A stretch of 64,000 nt of DNA. Origin: Mycocentrospora acerina (lineage: Eukaryota; Ascomycota; Dothideomycetes; Pleosporales). The notes beneath the pieces were generated by a model. The model had not been told where the DNA came from. It worked only from the letters and a program-made list of their open reading frames with translations, and did no database searches. Of the stretch, positions 25,812 through 36,057 are shown piece by piece. The translations under genes and the position numbers were made by a program. Each line of letters begins with the position of its first letter. The first letter of the stretch is position 1. The stretch spans positions 620,001 through 684,000 of the forward strand of contig JAKUHH010000184.1 in NCBI GenBank assembly GCA_022701365.1, given 5' to 3'.

Positions 25812-27199
25812 GGTGACAGAATAGGGAATCCCGCTTGGATGCAGAGGTTTTCTAGATTGAGATTATGAAAAAAAAGCCCATAGATATTTGAATTGTGTAG
25901 CGGGCTGAAGTTGTCGTTCGAGGTGGGGAGTCAGGGCTGGTAATAAACCAGACGTCAAACATTACGCAATTAGAAGGCTGAGTGCATGAGGAGGCTTGAT
26001 CCGACTCTATCAGAGCTTTGAAACGGTAAGTTGAGCCAATCAGGGTAACAGGGCTGAGTGCGTTGTCAACAATAATACTGGATAGAATCGGAAGCGCTCA
26101 ACCTTGTGTGACCATAAGTAACCGTCGAACTCGTACATAACCCAGAGGCCATTTTGTACGCTTCAACGTTGGCACAGATTTAGGATCATGATATCGGAAA
26201 ACTTAAATTTGGAAAAAAAAGTGCGATGGGAAATTCGTGTTTGAGAGAGCCGTACAGAAAACGTCGCTGATTCTGCTTGCGGGAAGCTATTTAGCACAAG
26301 CTGTCGCTCATGAACATACTGGAATGAGAGACTCTTTCTGATGAAAACGAATAAATAGAAAATCGAGAGATTGAGTAAAATTCACTTAAAACCAGCGAAG
26401 GTACAAGTAGAAAATGATGTCAAGAGTCATGTCGGAGTGTCATGACTTGTGTTGAAAGGGGCGCACGAGCCAGCAGTTCGTTGCTCCAGTCAGCACCGCG
26501 ATATCTCCAACATAGATGTCAAACAAACATTACCTTTCCGAAGAATCTATAAGAAAAAAAGTGTGCTATGATTTTCAATTACTGGGCAGCTGATCGAATG
26601 CCAAGCTCTGCCATCGTGGTAGCGGATATGTCAGTTTGTCGTCGCAAGACCCATGGCCAAGAGTAAACACGTGAGCATTAGCTACGTTCTCAAGTGGAGT
26701 CCCTCCTTAACAACCAAGTCAAGGCATACTCATGAGAGGCCACCGAAAAGGCGCGTAGGATTCGAGCGACATCGATTCTGCTTTTGGAAAGCGCATCTTA
26801 TCACATCTCCGAGCGCCCTGATATCTCCGACCCCACCCCGCCCGCCATCTTGCCCGCCGCCAGGAATCACGCAATTCACGCTAGCATGTAATTTTGGTCG
26901 CGTCAACGCGACAATCCGCATTTTGCCTTCTCTCGCCCGAAAAACGTGTGGGAGCCTCCAATCATGGTACAGGGAATGAATTGCGTATTGATAATTCCCC
27001 TCGGCTGGACCTGTGCCGATGTCGCTATGTCTATGGGTGATTTCTCGTGGAAGGCGCAATGGCAGCGTAGTTCCTTCACCCACATTTCCCCGCGGTGAGA
27101 CGTTTAGAGAGTTGTCGCCTGCTCTCAGTCTCTCGTATATCTCAAGAGGGAAGTGAAGCAGATCAGTACCAAGATCTAGCCCAAGGGAATCTTTTCAAT
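25812..27199. other. Intergenic region upstream of MET10
   Basis: About 1.4 kb between divergent genes. No convincing gene is seen. The last 500 bp are presumably the MET10 promoter and contain a CACGTG E-box (26668-26673). The rest shows several A-runs but no repeat I could define. Confidence 0.5.
26668..26673. promoter_or_regulatory. CACGTG E-box upstream of MET10
   Basis: The palindrome sits in the context ACACGTGA, 527 bp before the MET10 ATG. This resembles the TCACGTGA site used by Cbf1-type factors on sulfur genes in yeasts. Function here is inferred from motif and neighbour only. Confidence 0.35.
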
Positions 27200-30100
27200 A
27201 TGCATTTCCAACAGACGGAATCTGCTGGCCCAGGCGCCACCGAGCAGACGACACCCAAGAACTTCACCAAGAAGTCGTCGAGCCTGCCATTTGGCCAGGA
27301 CCTCTCCCTCGAGTCCATCAGCGGCCCCACTTACCTCACAGCCCAGACGCTTGTCCAGCAGGTCGCATACACGCTCTCAGACAAGATCTTTGCCTACTCT
27401 GCCGAGTCGTTTGACCTGGATGTGGCCGTCAAGTACTGGCAGGAGCAGGGCGAGAAGAATGCGTTTGGATACCAGACGGGTGTTTCGTCCCTCGAGACAC
27501 GCACTGGCGCTGGCGCAATTGCATTGGGGTACATGTTCTCCAAGGACTTTGACCTGAAGAAGCGCCACATTCCCCAGTCGATTGTCGCCTCCTCCTCCAC
27601 GCTCAACTACCTCCGCTCGACTCTCGACCAGCTCTCCGCCCTCTACTCGGTCGCCAACCCGCTTACTGCCCACATCGCCGCCGTCGACTACTCAGCCAAC
27701 ACAGACGCCGGCCTTGTCACCGACTATGTCTCCTCCCTCACCCTCGCTGAAGACCTTGGACTGGGCCTTGTCTGCAGCCCGTCTGTCTTCGAGACCCAGC
27801 ACATGTCGCTCTTTGCTACCCTGCTCTCGAGCATCCTCCCCACCATCCACACCTACGACGGTATCAGCGTTGGGCGCGAGACCGCCAGGCTCGTCGACAC
27901 ACTAGACCAGAGCAGGCTGTACAACAGCTACCAGGCTGTGCTGAAGGCTGTCTCCGAGGTGGACAAGAAGCACTCGGACAATGCTGGTCGTGTTGTTCGT
28001 CTGCTCCAGGCCTTCAACGACGAGTTTGGCGAAGACTACAAGCTCTTCGACTACTATGGCCACGAGGAGCCCGAGAGCGTGCTCGTTGTCTTCGGTACCG
28101 TCGAGGCGTCGTTGACTGCTCAGGTCGCCAATGCCTTGTCCAAGGATGGCGACAAGGTTGGTGTCATCAACGTCCGCGTCTACCGCCCATTCGTTGAGGA
28201 GGCCTTCCTCGAGGTACTCCCTAAGAGCACCCAGCGCATCGCTGTTCTTGGCCAGGTCAAGGACGAGACCGCTGTGTTGGACGATGCCGAGTACTCCAGG
28301 CTTTACTCTGACGTCTTGGCGGCCATCCAATTTGCTTTTGAGAAGAACGTTGAGGTTACAGACGTCAAGTACTCTCGCGAGCAAGTCTGGACCCCGAGCA
28401 ACATTCTTGATGTCTTCCGCCAGATCTACAGCGAAAAGACTCAGTCTGACTCCCGCTCCTACGTCGATATCCTAAACACTGCGGATGTCAAGCAGTACAC
28501 CTTCTGGAACCTTGATGAGTCGCTTGCTGCCAATGCTCCATTTGTCGTTGGCAAGCTCTTGTCGTCTGACTCTTCTAAGAACGTCTTTGTTCGCAATGGC
28601 CATGACAACCTTGTCGGCGGTGGCGTCACTCGCACTGACATCCGCAACGCCGACTACACCATCGAGGCTCCCTACTCGATCGAGCAAGCTGATACCGCTT
28701 CCATTGGCGACTTGACCATCCTGCAGCAGTTCGATGTACTCAACGGCGTCAAGTCAGACAGCTCTATTATTGTCAAGCTTCCCGGCGTCAAGAACGAAGA
28801 CATCGAGAACAAGCTGTCTCCGGCTTTCCGCAAGGTTCTTGTTGAGAAAGACATCCAGCTCTTTGTGCTCGACCCCACCCTCTCGGAGGCAGTCGCCGAG
28901 GATTCTTCCCTCGAGACCTACCTCACTCAGCTGGCTTTCCTGAAGATTGCTCGCGAAGATTTGTTGACCTCTGGCCTGCCCAAATTGGCTGCCATCAACG
29001 GTAGTTCCGAAGTCTTCGAGAAGCTCACCCAACAGCTTGAGTCTGCCCTCCGCGAGGTTGAGGTTCCTGCTGCTTGGGGTACCGTCGAGGAAGACGTTGA
29101 GCCTATCCGCCTTCCCGCTGATATCAACGTCAACAGCTTCGCGCCCTTTGACCGCGTTGAGTCTGAGCCCCCGACACTCCTCAAGGACTGGACCGTCGCA
29201 GCCAAGGGCTTTGCCTTCAAGGAGGCCTTTGGCACGGAGGCTGCTCTTCGCCCAGACTTGGGTATTAAGACCGCAGTCGTCACCGTCAAGGAGCACCGTC
29301 GTCTTACACCACTCACCTATGACCGTAACATTTTCCACATCGAATTCGACCTTGGCAATTCTGGCGTTACCTACGCCATTGGCGAGGCTCTTGGTATCCA
29401 CGCGGAGAACGACAAGACAGAGGTTGAGACTTTCATCAAATGGTACGGCCTCAACCCTGATGAGGTCGTTGAGGTGCCATCTCGTGAAGACCCCAATGTC
29501 CTTGTGAACCGCACCGTCTACCAATCTTTGCTCCAGAACATCGACATTTTCGGTCGCCCACCCAAGCGCTTCTACGAAGCCCTTGCCGAGTTTGCCGATG
29601 AGGAGAAGGAGAGACTTGAGCTTCTGCAGCTCATTAGCCCCGAGGGTGCAGCAGAGTTCAAGCGTCGATCTGAAGTTGACACAATCACCTTCGCCGACAT
29701 CCTCCTTGAATTCCCGTCTGCACACCCGTCTTTCCATGACATTGTCCGAATCGTCAGCCCTATGAAGCGCCGAGAGTACTCCATCGCTTCTTCTCAGAAC
29801 GTGACACCCACTGCTGTCTCCCTGCTCATCGTCACGGTGAACTGGGTTGACCCCAAGGGCCGCGACCGCTTTGGTCAGGCTACACGTTACATGGATGCCT
29901 TGAAGATTGGCCAGACAGTTACTGTCTCTGTCAAGCCCTCCGTCATGAAGCTTCCCGCCAAGACCACCGCACCCATTATCATGGCCGGTCTTGGAACAGG
30001 TCTTGCTCCCTTCCGTGCTTTCGTTCAAGAGCGTGCCTACCAGAAGCAGCAAGGCCACGAAATTGGCGAGGTTCTGCTCTACATGGGATCTCGTCACCAG

Positions 30101-30448
30101 CGCGAGGAGTACCTCTTCGGCGAGGAATGGGAGGCATACCAAGATGCTGGTATCATCACTCTCCTGGGCCGTGCCTTCTCCCGTGACCAGCCGCAAAAGA
30201 TTTACATCCAGGACCGCATGCGCGAGAGCTTGGGCGATATCCGCAAGGCCTACCTTGAGAAGGAGGGCAGCTTCTACCTGTGTGGTCCTACATGGCCTGT
30301 GCCTGATGTCACAGAGGTGCTTCAGGAAGCCGTCGAGGTCGACCACAAGATCAAGACCTTTGGGGACGACAAGGCGAAGAAGGTTGATTCAAGGAGGGCA
30401 ATCGAGACATTGAAGGACGAGGGGAGGTACGTGCTCGAGGTCTACTAA
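27200..30448 (+). CDS. MET10: Sulfite reductase (NADPH) flavoprotein alpha subunit
   Basis: A single exon of 1,082 aa, close to yeast Met10 (1,035 aa). It passes electrons from NADPH via FAD to the haemoprotein beta subunit, which reduces sulfite to sulfide in cytosolic sulfate assimilation. The N-terminal half is the pyruvate:ferredoxin-oxidoreductase-like region typical of fungal Met10, with TYLTAQTLVQQVAYTLSD near its start. The C-terminal ~400 residues form the FAD/NADPH reductase module, with RREYSIASS (FAD) and GLGTGLAPFRAF (NADPH). I chose the ATG at 27200. The same frame is open back to a GTG at 27095, but there is no earlier ATG. It lies tail-to-tail, 164 bp from a flavin monooxygenase gene of likely sulfur metabolism. 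Codon use is strongly C-ending, as for an expressed gene. Confidence 0.93.
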   Translation: MHFQQTESAGPGATEQTTPKNFTKKSSSLPFGQDLSLESISGPTYLTAQTLVQQVAYTLSDKIFAYSAESFDLDVAVKYWQEQGEKNAFGYQTGVSSLETRTGAGAIALGYMFSKDFDLKKRHIPQSIVASSSTLNYLRSTLDQLSALYSVANPLTAHIAAVDYSANTDAGLVTDYVSSLTLAEDLGLGLVCSPSVFETQHMSLFATLLSSILPTIHTYDGISVGRETARLVDTLDQSRLYNSYQAVLKAVSEVDKKHSDNAGRVVRLLQAFNDEFGEDYKLFDYYGHEEPESVLVVFGTVEASLTAQVANALSKDGDKVGVINVRVYRPFVEEAFLEVLPKSTQRIAVLGQVKDETAVLDDAEYSRLYSDVLAAIQFAFEKNVEVTDVKYSREQVWTPSNILDVFRQIYSEKTQSDSRSYVDILNTADVKQYTFWNLDESLAANAPFVVGKLLSSDSSKNVFVRNGHDNLVGGGVTRTDIRNADYTIEAPYSIEQADTASIGDLTILQQFDVLNGVKSDSSIIVKLPGVKNEDIENKLSPAFRKVLVEKDIQLFVLDPTLSEAVAEDSSLETYLTQLAFLKIAREDLLTSGLPKLAAINGSSEVFEKLTQQLESALREVEVPAAWGTVEEDVEPIRLPADINVNSFAPFDRVESEPPTLLKDWTVAAKGFAFKEAFGTEAALRPDLGIKTAVVTVKEHRRLTPLTYDRNIFHIEFDLGNSGVTYAIGEALGIHAENDKTEVETFIKWYGLNPDEVVEVPSREDPNVLVNRTVYQSLLQNIDIFGRPPKRFYEALAEFADEEKERLELLQLISPEGAAEFKRRSEVDTITFADILLEFPSAHPSFHDIVRIVSPMKRREYSIASSQNVTPTAVSLLIVTVNWVDPKGRDRFGQATRYMDALKIGQTVTVSVKPSVMKLPAKTTAPIIMAGLGTGLAPFRAFVQERAYQKQQGHEIGEVLLYMGSRHQREEYLFGEEWEAYQDAGIITLLGRAFSRDQPQKIYIQDRMRESLGDIRKAYLEKEGSFYLCGPTWPVPDVTEVLQEAVEVDHKIKTFGDDKAKKVDSRRAIETLKDEGRYVLEVY

Positions 30449-30612
30449 GCGGATTCTGGAAAGAGTATGAAAAATGTAAATAGATGGAGTTGGTACATAG
30501 ATTCATGTCATTTCAAAAAATAGACGGGGTTCAACATTTACCAATCAACAAAGACTATTCTTCGATATAAATTTCTCAAATGCGTGTAATTCACCCCGCA
30601 TACTTCCATTCT

Positions 30613-32108
30613 CTAGGTATACCACGTCGGCTCCGGCACCTCCCCCAAAAGCTCAAATCTACCCAGCTCCCTCTCCTTGTACGCCACAGGATCATGCAGC
30701 GTATGCGTCCTCACATCCCTCCAGAACCGATCCAACCCCACCCTCTCGCTCGTCGCCTTGGCCCCCGTCACCTCAAACACCCCCGCCGTAACCCGCAACC
30801 CCGTATCCGTCGTCACCACTTTGGTACTCGCAACCCACTCTGCGAACTCACCTCTCTGGCGCGCGGTAATCTTTGTGCGCGCCGCGAGGTCGAGACTGGG
30901 CTGTATGAAGATTGCGTCTGCCTGTGCGCCTGCGGAGTCTGCGAGGGCGACGGCGGCGCGGAGGTGCGCGTGGAAGTTTCCGTAGCGGGAGAGGATGTAG
31001 AATTCTTCCGTGGGGGAGTCTTTATTCTGTTTTTTGAAACATTGTTGTTAGATTTTTTTAAAGAAGAAGAAGAAGGGGTTTGAAAAGGGGTGGGAATTTT
31101 GAGAGGAAGGGGGGTACTTACGTCTCCGCCAAAGGGCCAGGCGCGCGTGTTCTTCACGGTGTACTTTGCTGCGTAGTTTTGTGCGCCGAGGGCGATGCCG
31201 AGGTAGAAGTTGCTGAAGACGAGTTGGATGGTTGGGAGGAGGAGGGATGCGAATGGGATGCCTAGGATAGAGAGGTCTGGTTTCTTTGCTTCGGTGTCCC
31301 AGCCTAGGGCGTCTGTCCATGGTACGCTTACGTCTTTGATCTTTACGCTGCCGGATTCTGTGAGTCGCAGGCCAATGTTCCTCCAGTCGTGGCCGAACTG
31401 GATGCCTGGTTGGTCGGTGAATACGAAGGCGAAGATGTGGTCTTGTGTTCCTTCGTGGACGCCCTCGAGGACGGTGAGGTCCGAGATGACGCCCCCGGTG
31501 TTGAAGAACTTGGCGCCGTTGAATGTGAGGGTGTCGCCGGAGGAGGTGATGGATAGATCGCTATCACGGGGGTTTACGGCGCCGCCAATGAAGTAGTTGT
31601 TTGAGATGATGAGTTCCTGGTAGCGGTCTGCTTGCGAAGGAGTGCCAACGATAGATGCGGTTGTCGACCAGAGGAGATGGTAACCAAGGAGCATACCAAT
31701 TGATCTGGTGGATTGTCAATTTTGAGGTTCGATTTAATCTTTGTATTTCCATTGGCATGGACTTCCATGTTCGACTTACCCGTCTGCTTCAGCAACTTTT
31801 CGGATGGCTTTGTACCCCACGCTCCATGGTTGTTCACCACCGCCATATTTCTTTGCACCGAGGATCTTTAAAAGCCCAGAATGCTTCAGTAGTGCAACTT
31901 CCGCCCGAGGAGACTTGTTCTCCTTGTCTCGTATCACAGCGTCGAGAGCTAGGACGTCTGCAACATCTTGGGCGCGCTGGAGCCAGCTTGCCTCGTCTTC
32001 TGGGATTTTGGACCACTTTCCCTCATACTCTGCATAGATAGCTGGGTCTCTAAACGGAACGTCTTGAGCGTTTCCGTGCGCGCCATCCGTGCCGTTAGAA
32101 ATAGCCAT
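30613..32108 (-). CDS. Acyl-CoA dehydrogenase-fold flavin monooxygenase, DszC/SfnB type
   Basis: Three exons (32108..31780, 31704..31122, 31026..30613) give 441 aa, with GT-AG introns of 75 and 95 bp. The protein has the acyl-CoA dehydrogenase fold, as used by the DszC/TdsC desulfurising monooxygenases and bacterial SfnB. Recognisable segments are KYGGGEQPW, KVAEADGSIGMLLGYH, an FFNTGG core strand segment, and a C-terminal RVGLDRFWRDVRTHTLHDP helix typical of this subfamily. Such enzymes use reduced flavin and oxygen on organosulfur compounds, or are linked to sulfur scavenging. The exact substrate cannot be read from sequence. It is convergent with MET10 and co-directional with the transporter gene upstream. 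Fatty-acid beta-oxidation is less likely, because the characteristic HDP(V) C-terminus is that of the monooxygenase branch. Confidence 0.8.
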
Positions 32109-32631
32109 TGTATTTTCTTGTTGCTATGGCGAAGAATGTTCACAAATGATTCACAATATTTGTTGTTCACGATGACACAGAGGTGCATCCGAGAACGCTG
32201 CGATATAACTCTCACTGTTATAGTATTCAATATGAGGTTGCACAAGATTGCGTGCTAAACACCACCTCTGAGCTTATCTTGCAAGTTACGGGGCAATCAT
32301 GACGACGTTGGGAGCTCAGATGTCGTGCCAAGCTGAGGAGGGGTCAAACACGTACGCAGCAATTTGAGTTGCATGTTCGGGTGTTGATACTGCATAGTCA
32401 CATCTGATGCGCCGATTAACGATGAGGTTGGAGAGGACTTTGGGTGGATGCACGGTACCCTGCATTGGCCGTAGGTATCACGACAAAATCATTGGTTGAA
32501 CTAAATATCGATACAAGCCTTCGCCATCTACCATGACAATGACACCATCTCTTATAAGGCCATTTTATCTTCTCACTTCTTGGAACTCCACAAAACCCCC
32601 ACAGGCCCTATCTCCGCAGATCGCTCATCGA
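32109..32631. promoter_or_regulatory. Promoter region of the DszC/SfnB-like gene
   Basis: 523 bp between two minus-strand genes. It must carry the 5' region of the monooxygenase gene and the 3' end of the transporter gene. No canonical motif stands out. Confidence 0.35.
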
Positions 32632-33570
32632 TCATTGCAACTTCTTGGTCTTCGCAAAGTACCTCGACGTGTCGCCCAATGGCAGCTCCACGATGGAGTC
32701 CTTGAGGAGCAAAGCGAATGTTAAGTACCTGGGTGTGTCAATTAATGTTTGCGGTAGAACTCTGTGCGGAACTTACCACCCAATCAGTCCAGCGACAAAA
32801 CAGAACCCTCCTCCGCCCTTCTTCAGAGCAATTGAGGCGGCTAGATGCCCATCAGCAGTAGCAAAATAGCTCGAGGCAACCAGCAGAAAGCCAAAGACCA
32901 CAGTAAAGAAAATGCCAATGTATACCAGATTCGTGGGCAAAGATGCCACGAGGAACACAAAGGCGAATACAGTCCAAACTGTGTTTTGATCAGTTCGGCA
33001 CGTAGGACAGACTAGACACTTGGTACTCACGAATCATGAAAAACCCCAAGGCATTGTTATATTGCGTTACGTCGTCTCCGTATGCAGCCTTGACGCCAAA
33101 AGCAGGAGTCAAAATTGCGCCGAAGCCACCGTAGAAGAGCCCTTTACGCTTCAGTCAAAATAGCTTGGAAGGAGAAACAATAACGACTTACCGAAAGCAC
33201 TAAAAACGGTGTAGGCGAACGAGTTCCCTGCCGCAAGCTCCCACTGAGCAGTGATGAGGAGGCCGAACGCAGCCGCGAAGAAAAAGTTGGCAACAAAGAC
33301 ATTCTGAGTTGTAACGCCCCGCCATTCCATCAAACTGAGTGAAAGAGTTGTCAACGTTGTCGAGAAAACGCCGATCGCGAGGGCCGTCTGGAGTCGTTAG
33401 CAAGAAATGTTGAACACCAGAGCTAACACACTCACCCCTTCGCCCGGAATTCTAGGCACAGTCGTATTTTCCAAAGGTCTCTCATACACATGCTGCTTCT
33501 CTATGTCTGAAGCACTGGCGCTGGATTTATTGATATGAATGAAGTTATCGACTGGTAATGGAGAAGGCAT
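32632..33570 (-). CDS. GPR1/FUN34/YaaH-family membrane transporter
   Basis: Five exons (33570..33436, 33387..33192, 33141..33031, 32978..32777, 32728..32632) splice in frame to 246 aa, with introns of 48-52 bp. About six hydrophobic segments are visible, for example VFVANFFFAAAFGLLITAQW, FMILWTVFAFVFLVASLPTN and FVAGLIGWYLTFALLL. The FYGGFGAILTPAFGV and ATADGHLAASIALKKGGG segments are typical of this acetate/ammonium-linked family. The usual N-P-x-P-x-G-L signature at the start of the first membrane segment is not seen; the segment instead begins after GEGTALAIGVF. The family moves small monocarboxylates, so the substrate here is open. An ATG 24 bp upstream (33594) is possible, but the chosen one has an AAAATG context. 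The gene is divergent from the reductase gene at 34088. Confidence 0.85.
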
Positions 33571-34087
33571 TTTTGATTCTGAAGTGCAATGCAAACAGAC
33601 GAAACTACTTCAATCCTAAAACGGTGGAGACTTCATGCTTCTGTACTTAAGAGCAATTATGTTTCTCTGGTAACGCTCATTCTGGGATACATTGCGTGCT
33701 GTCCATTCTTTTGGTCATAACACTCACTATATCGCGCAAGTTACAAGCCGATTTATTTTCCAATATCGGCCAGCGCATCGGAGCCTTTGCATCGTCAACT
33801 ATACGCCGCGGAGTATAAGATGCACAGTATAAGAGAGCAATCACGTAATGTTCCTGGCGAATTGTCTCATGAGAGATCTACCCAGTGCATCCCGCTAACT
33901 CAGTTGATCGTTTCAATGGGAATCTTTCGTTTGAGCTCCCTTGCACATGCGCACTCACAAATGTCCAATGACTTCATATCCCTTCGTCCTTTTTTCGAAA
34001 CTCACAGTTAGGTCACAGATGAGGTAGAAGGCCACAACACGCAAATTTCCGGTTTTCGTACGGCACTGTTTGAGACCCGTACTCAAT
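33571..34087. promoter_or_regulatory. Divergent promoter between transporter and reductase genes
   Basis: A shared 517-bp intergenic region between two divergently transcribed genes of the sulfur block. It contains the 18-bp palindrome at 33800-33817. No open frame of interest. Confidence 0.45.
33800..33817. promoter_or_regulatory. Palindrome TATAC-gccgcgga-GTATA-type with a CCGCGG core
   Basis: TATAC and GTATA arms flank a CCGCGG centre (33806-33811). Inverted CCG/CGG triplets are the usual half-sites of fungal Zn(II)2Cys6 regulators. Its place in a divergent promoter makes it a candidate operator. This is inference from form and position. Confidence 0.3.
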
Positions 34088-35518
34088 ATGAATTCCCAGA
34101 CGACTACTGTGCTTCTTCAGCCCGATATAGGAGACAAACTACAATCATTGCCTCACGATCAGACGCAACTATTGCTGTACGGAGCACGACAACCATACAA
34201 GGTCGTTACCAACAGAGAAATCCCAGAGCTTCTCCCTGGCGAGCTTCTAGTACAAGTCCAAGCCGTTGGTTTGAACCCTATTGATTGGAAATCAGCGTAT
34301 GGATTGTACTCCCCCTTCCTCCCTACAGACTAACCAATGGTAGGGAGTACGGATTTGCTCTTCCAGCTTTCCCATGTATCAATGGGAGGGAGCTGGTAGG
34401 ACGAGTCGTTCGCCAAAATTCTACCAAGCGAACAGACATCAGTGATGGCGACATTGTGTTACTACCTTCATCCTTTTTTGATGCATTGCTCTGACTTATG
34501 TCAGGTTCTTTCGATCAGCACTGACTACCGCGATTTTCGAAAATCTGCATTTCAAGAATACGCAGTTGTCAATGGCTTTAGCGCTGTCAAAATACCTTGC
34601 GCATTCCACGCGCCTAGGGCTGCATCGGTCGGAGTAGCTTTTGTTGCAGCAGCAATCAGTCTCGGCATCTGCTTAGGATTGCAATTCTCCAGACCAAGAT
34701 ATGTTGATAATTTGAATCTTCTGGGTATTGCCAGATCCCAAGACGTCAATGAAGTTCCGGGAGATGTGATCGATGAAGTCTTCAGTAAAAATAGCTTGCA
34801 GGATCGGCTCATGGCGGGCGACTGGATATTGATATACGGAGGTGAGAAAGAGCTTCAAATCTTGTATCAATCCAGTAGTAACTTTGAAAAGCTTCTTCCA
34901 TCACCGCTCAAGTTGCAATACAGCTAGCGAAATGGAGTGGAATTCACGTCGTCGCAGTTGTTGATAGCAAAAAGCATGGCAGGCTTTTGGAAAATCTTGG
35001 TGCTGGTATGCCACCTCGTAATTCAACGACACGTTACTAAGCTTACCAACATAGACATAATCATCGACCGCCATAATCTTGATATTGCAGCTGAACGGAT
35101 ACACAACGAAATCCCAACCCCCATACGCTTTGCGTTCGATACGGTGGGACGAGAAACAGCAACATGGTGTCAAGATCTTCTGGATTCTCAAAAAACGCCT
35201 TTGAAGAGTGGCACTGGAGACAATCCCGCTGAATCTGCACATTTTATTGCACATCTTGTCTGTCTTGTCGGTACTCCTAAGGAGAAAAGATCGAGTGTTC
35301 GCATTCACAATGTTCCTATCAAACTCTTTCACACAAACCATGATATTGGGAATGCACTTAGCGAGTGGTTGTCAGCTTTGCTTGGATCTGGCGATTTGAA
35401 ATTGCCAGATATAATATTCAAGGACGGAGGGTTGGACGCTATTAGATTGGGATTGGAGAGGTTGAAGAGGGGTGAGTTGGGCGGGAAACGTTTGGTGGTG
35501 CGGTTAGATGGCATTTAA
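34088..35518 (+). CDS. Zinc-independent medium-chain (quinone/enoyl) reductase
   Basis: Five exons (34088..34296, 34344..34455, 34505..34841, 34892..35005, 35055..35518) splice in frame to 411 aa; all four introns are 47-50 bp with GT-AG ends. It has a GroES-like N-terminal half (GLNPIDWKSA, then ALPAFPCINGRELVGRVV) and a Rossmann half with YGGASSITAQVAIQLAKWSG. This is the pattern of NAD(P)H-dependent quinone or enoyl reductases of the MDR superfamily. The structural-zinc cysteine lobe is not seen. The substrate is unknown. It is divergent from the transporter gene and followed, 539 bp on, by the SfnG-like gene in the same direction. A role in recycling an aldehyde or quinone, or in supplying reduced flavin, would be speculation. 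Confidence 0.8.
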
Positions 35519-36057
35519 AATGCCACCGGTTGTGTTCATCATTTGATCAATTGTTAAAAGCTTGCAATCTGTTCAGAACAAAACTTTACATGTTTTCTCG
35601 TCATTCCCATTAAATTGCTAGTTTGGAACAATGCGAATGGTCACACTCCGCTGGATGACGCGGAAATTCAATTGGCCTTGAAGACACCTGCGAACAGGTA
35701 ATTATCTCTAAACTAGTTCGCAGATCTCCCCTGCAGGAGTAATACCCGCAATTGATTGTCGTACGTTAACCCCGCAGATCACAACCCATAGCTTAAGCAC
35801 GCCATCAAAGCTCTTGATGTGGTCATCTCCTTCAGTACCTTCATGGATACCTGTTGTGCCATTACCCCACATTATGGCGCAGGGATTCCTGGAATCACGT
35901 TTTCCTGTAAGCTGAGTTCAAAACGCCTATATAGATGCTGTATTCTACTTGGAGGTTCACAATGTAGAGCAATCGATTCTTGCTATTAAAAAGTTGCGGA
36001 TTTATCTAGTCATTATATCTTCGTCATATCCGAATCCAGTTCAACAACCCTTTAACT
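35519..36057. promoter_or_regulatory. Promoter region of the SfnG-like gene
   Basis: 539 bp between two co-directional genes. The 3' end of the reductase gene and the promoter of the monooxygenase gene must lie here. No strong motif or open frame was recognised. Confidence 0.35.

Noticed and set aside
28754..30346. 530-codon minus-strand open frame opposite MET10
   Set aside because: It is antisense to a clear enzyme with strong C-ending codon bias, which leaves the opposite strand free of stops; it has no domain.
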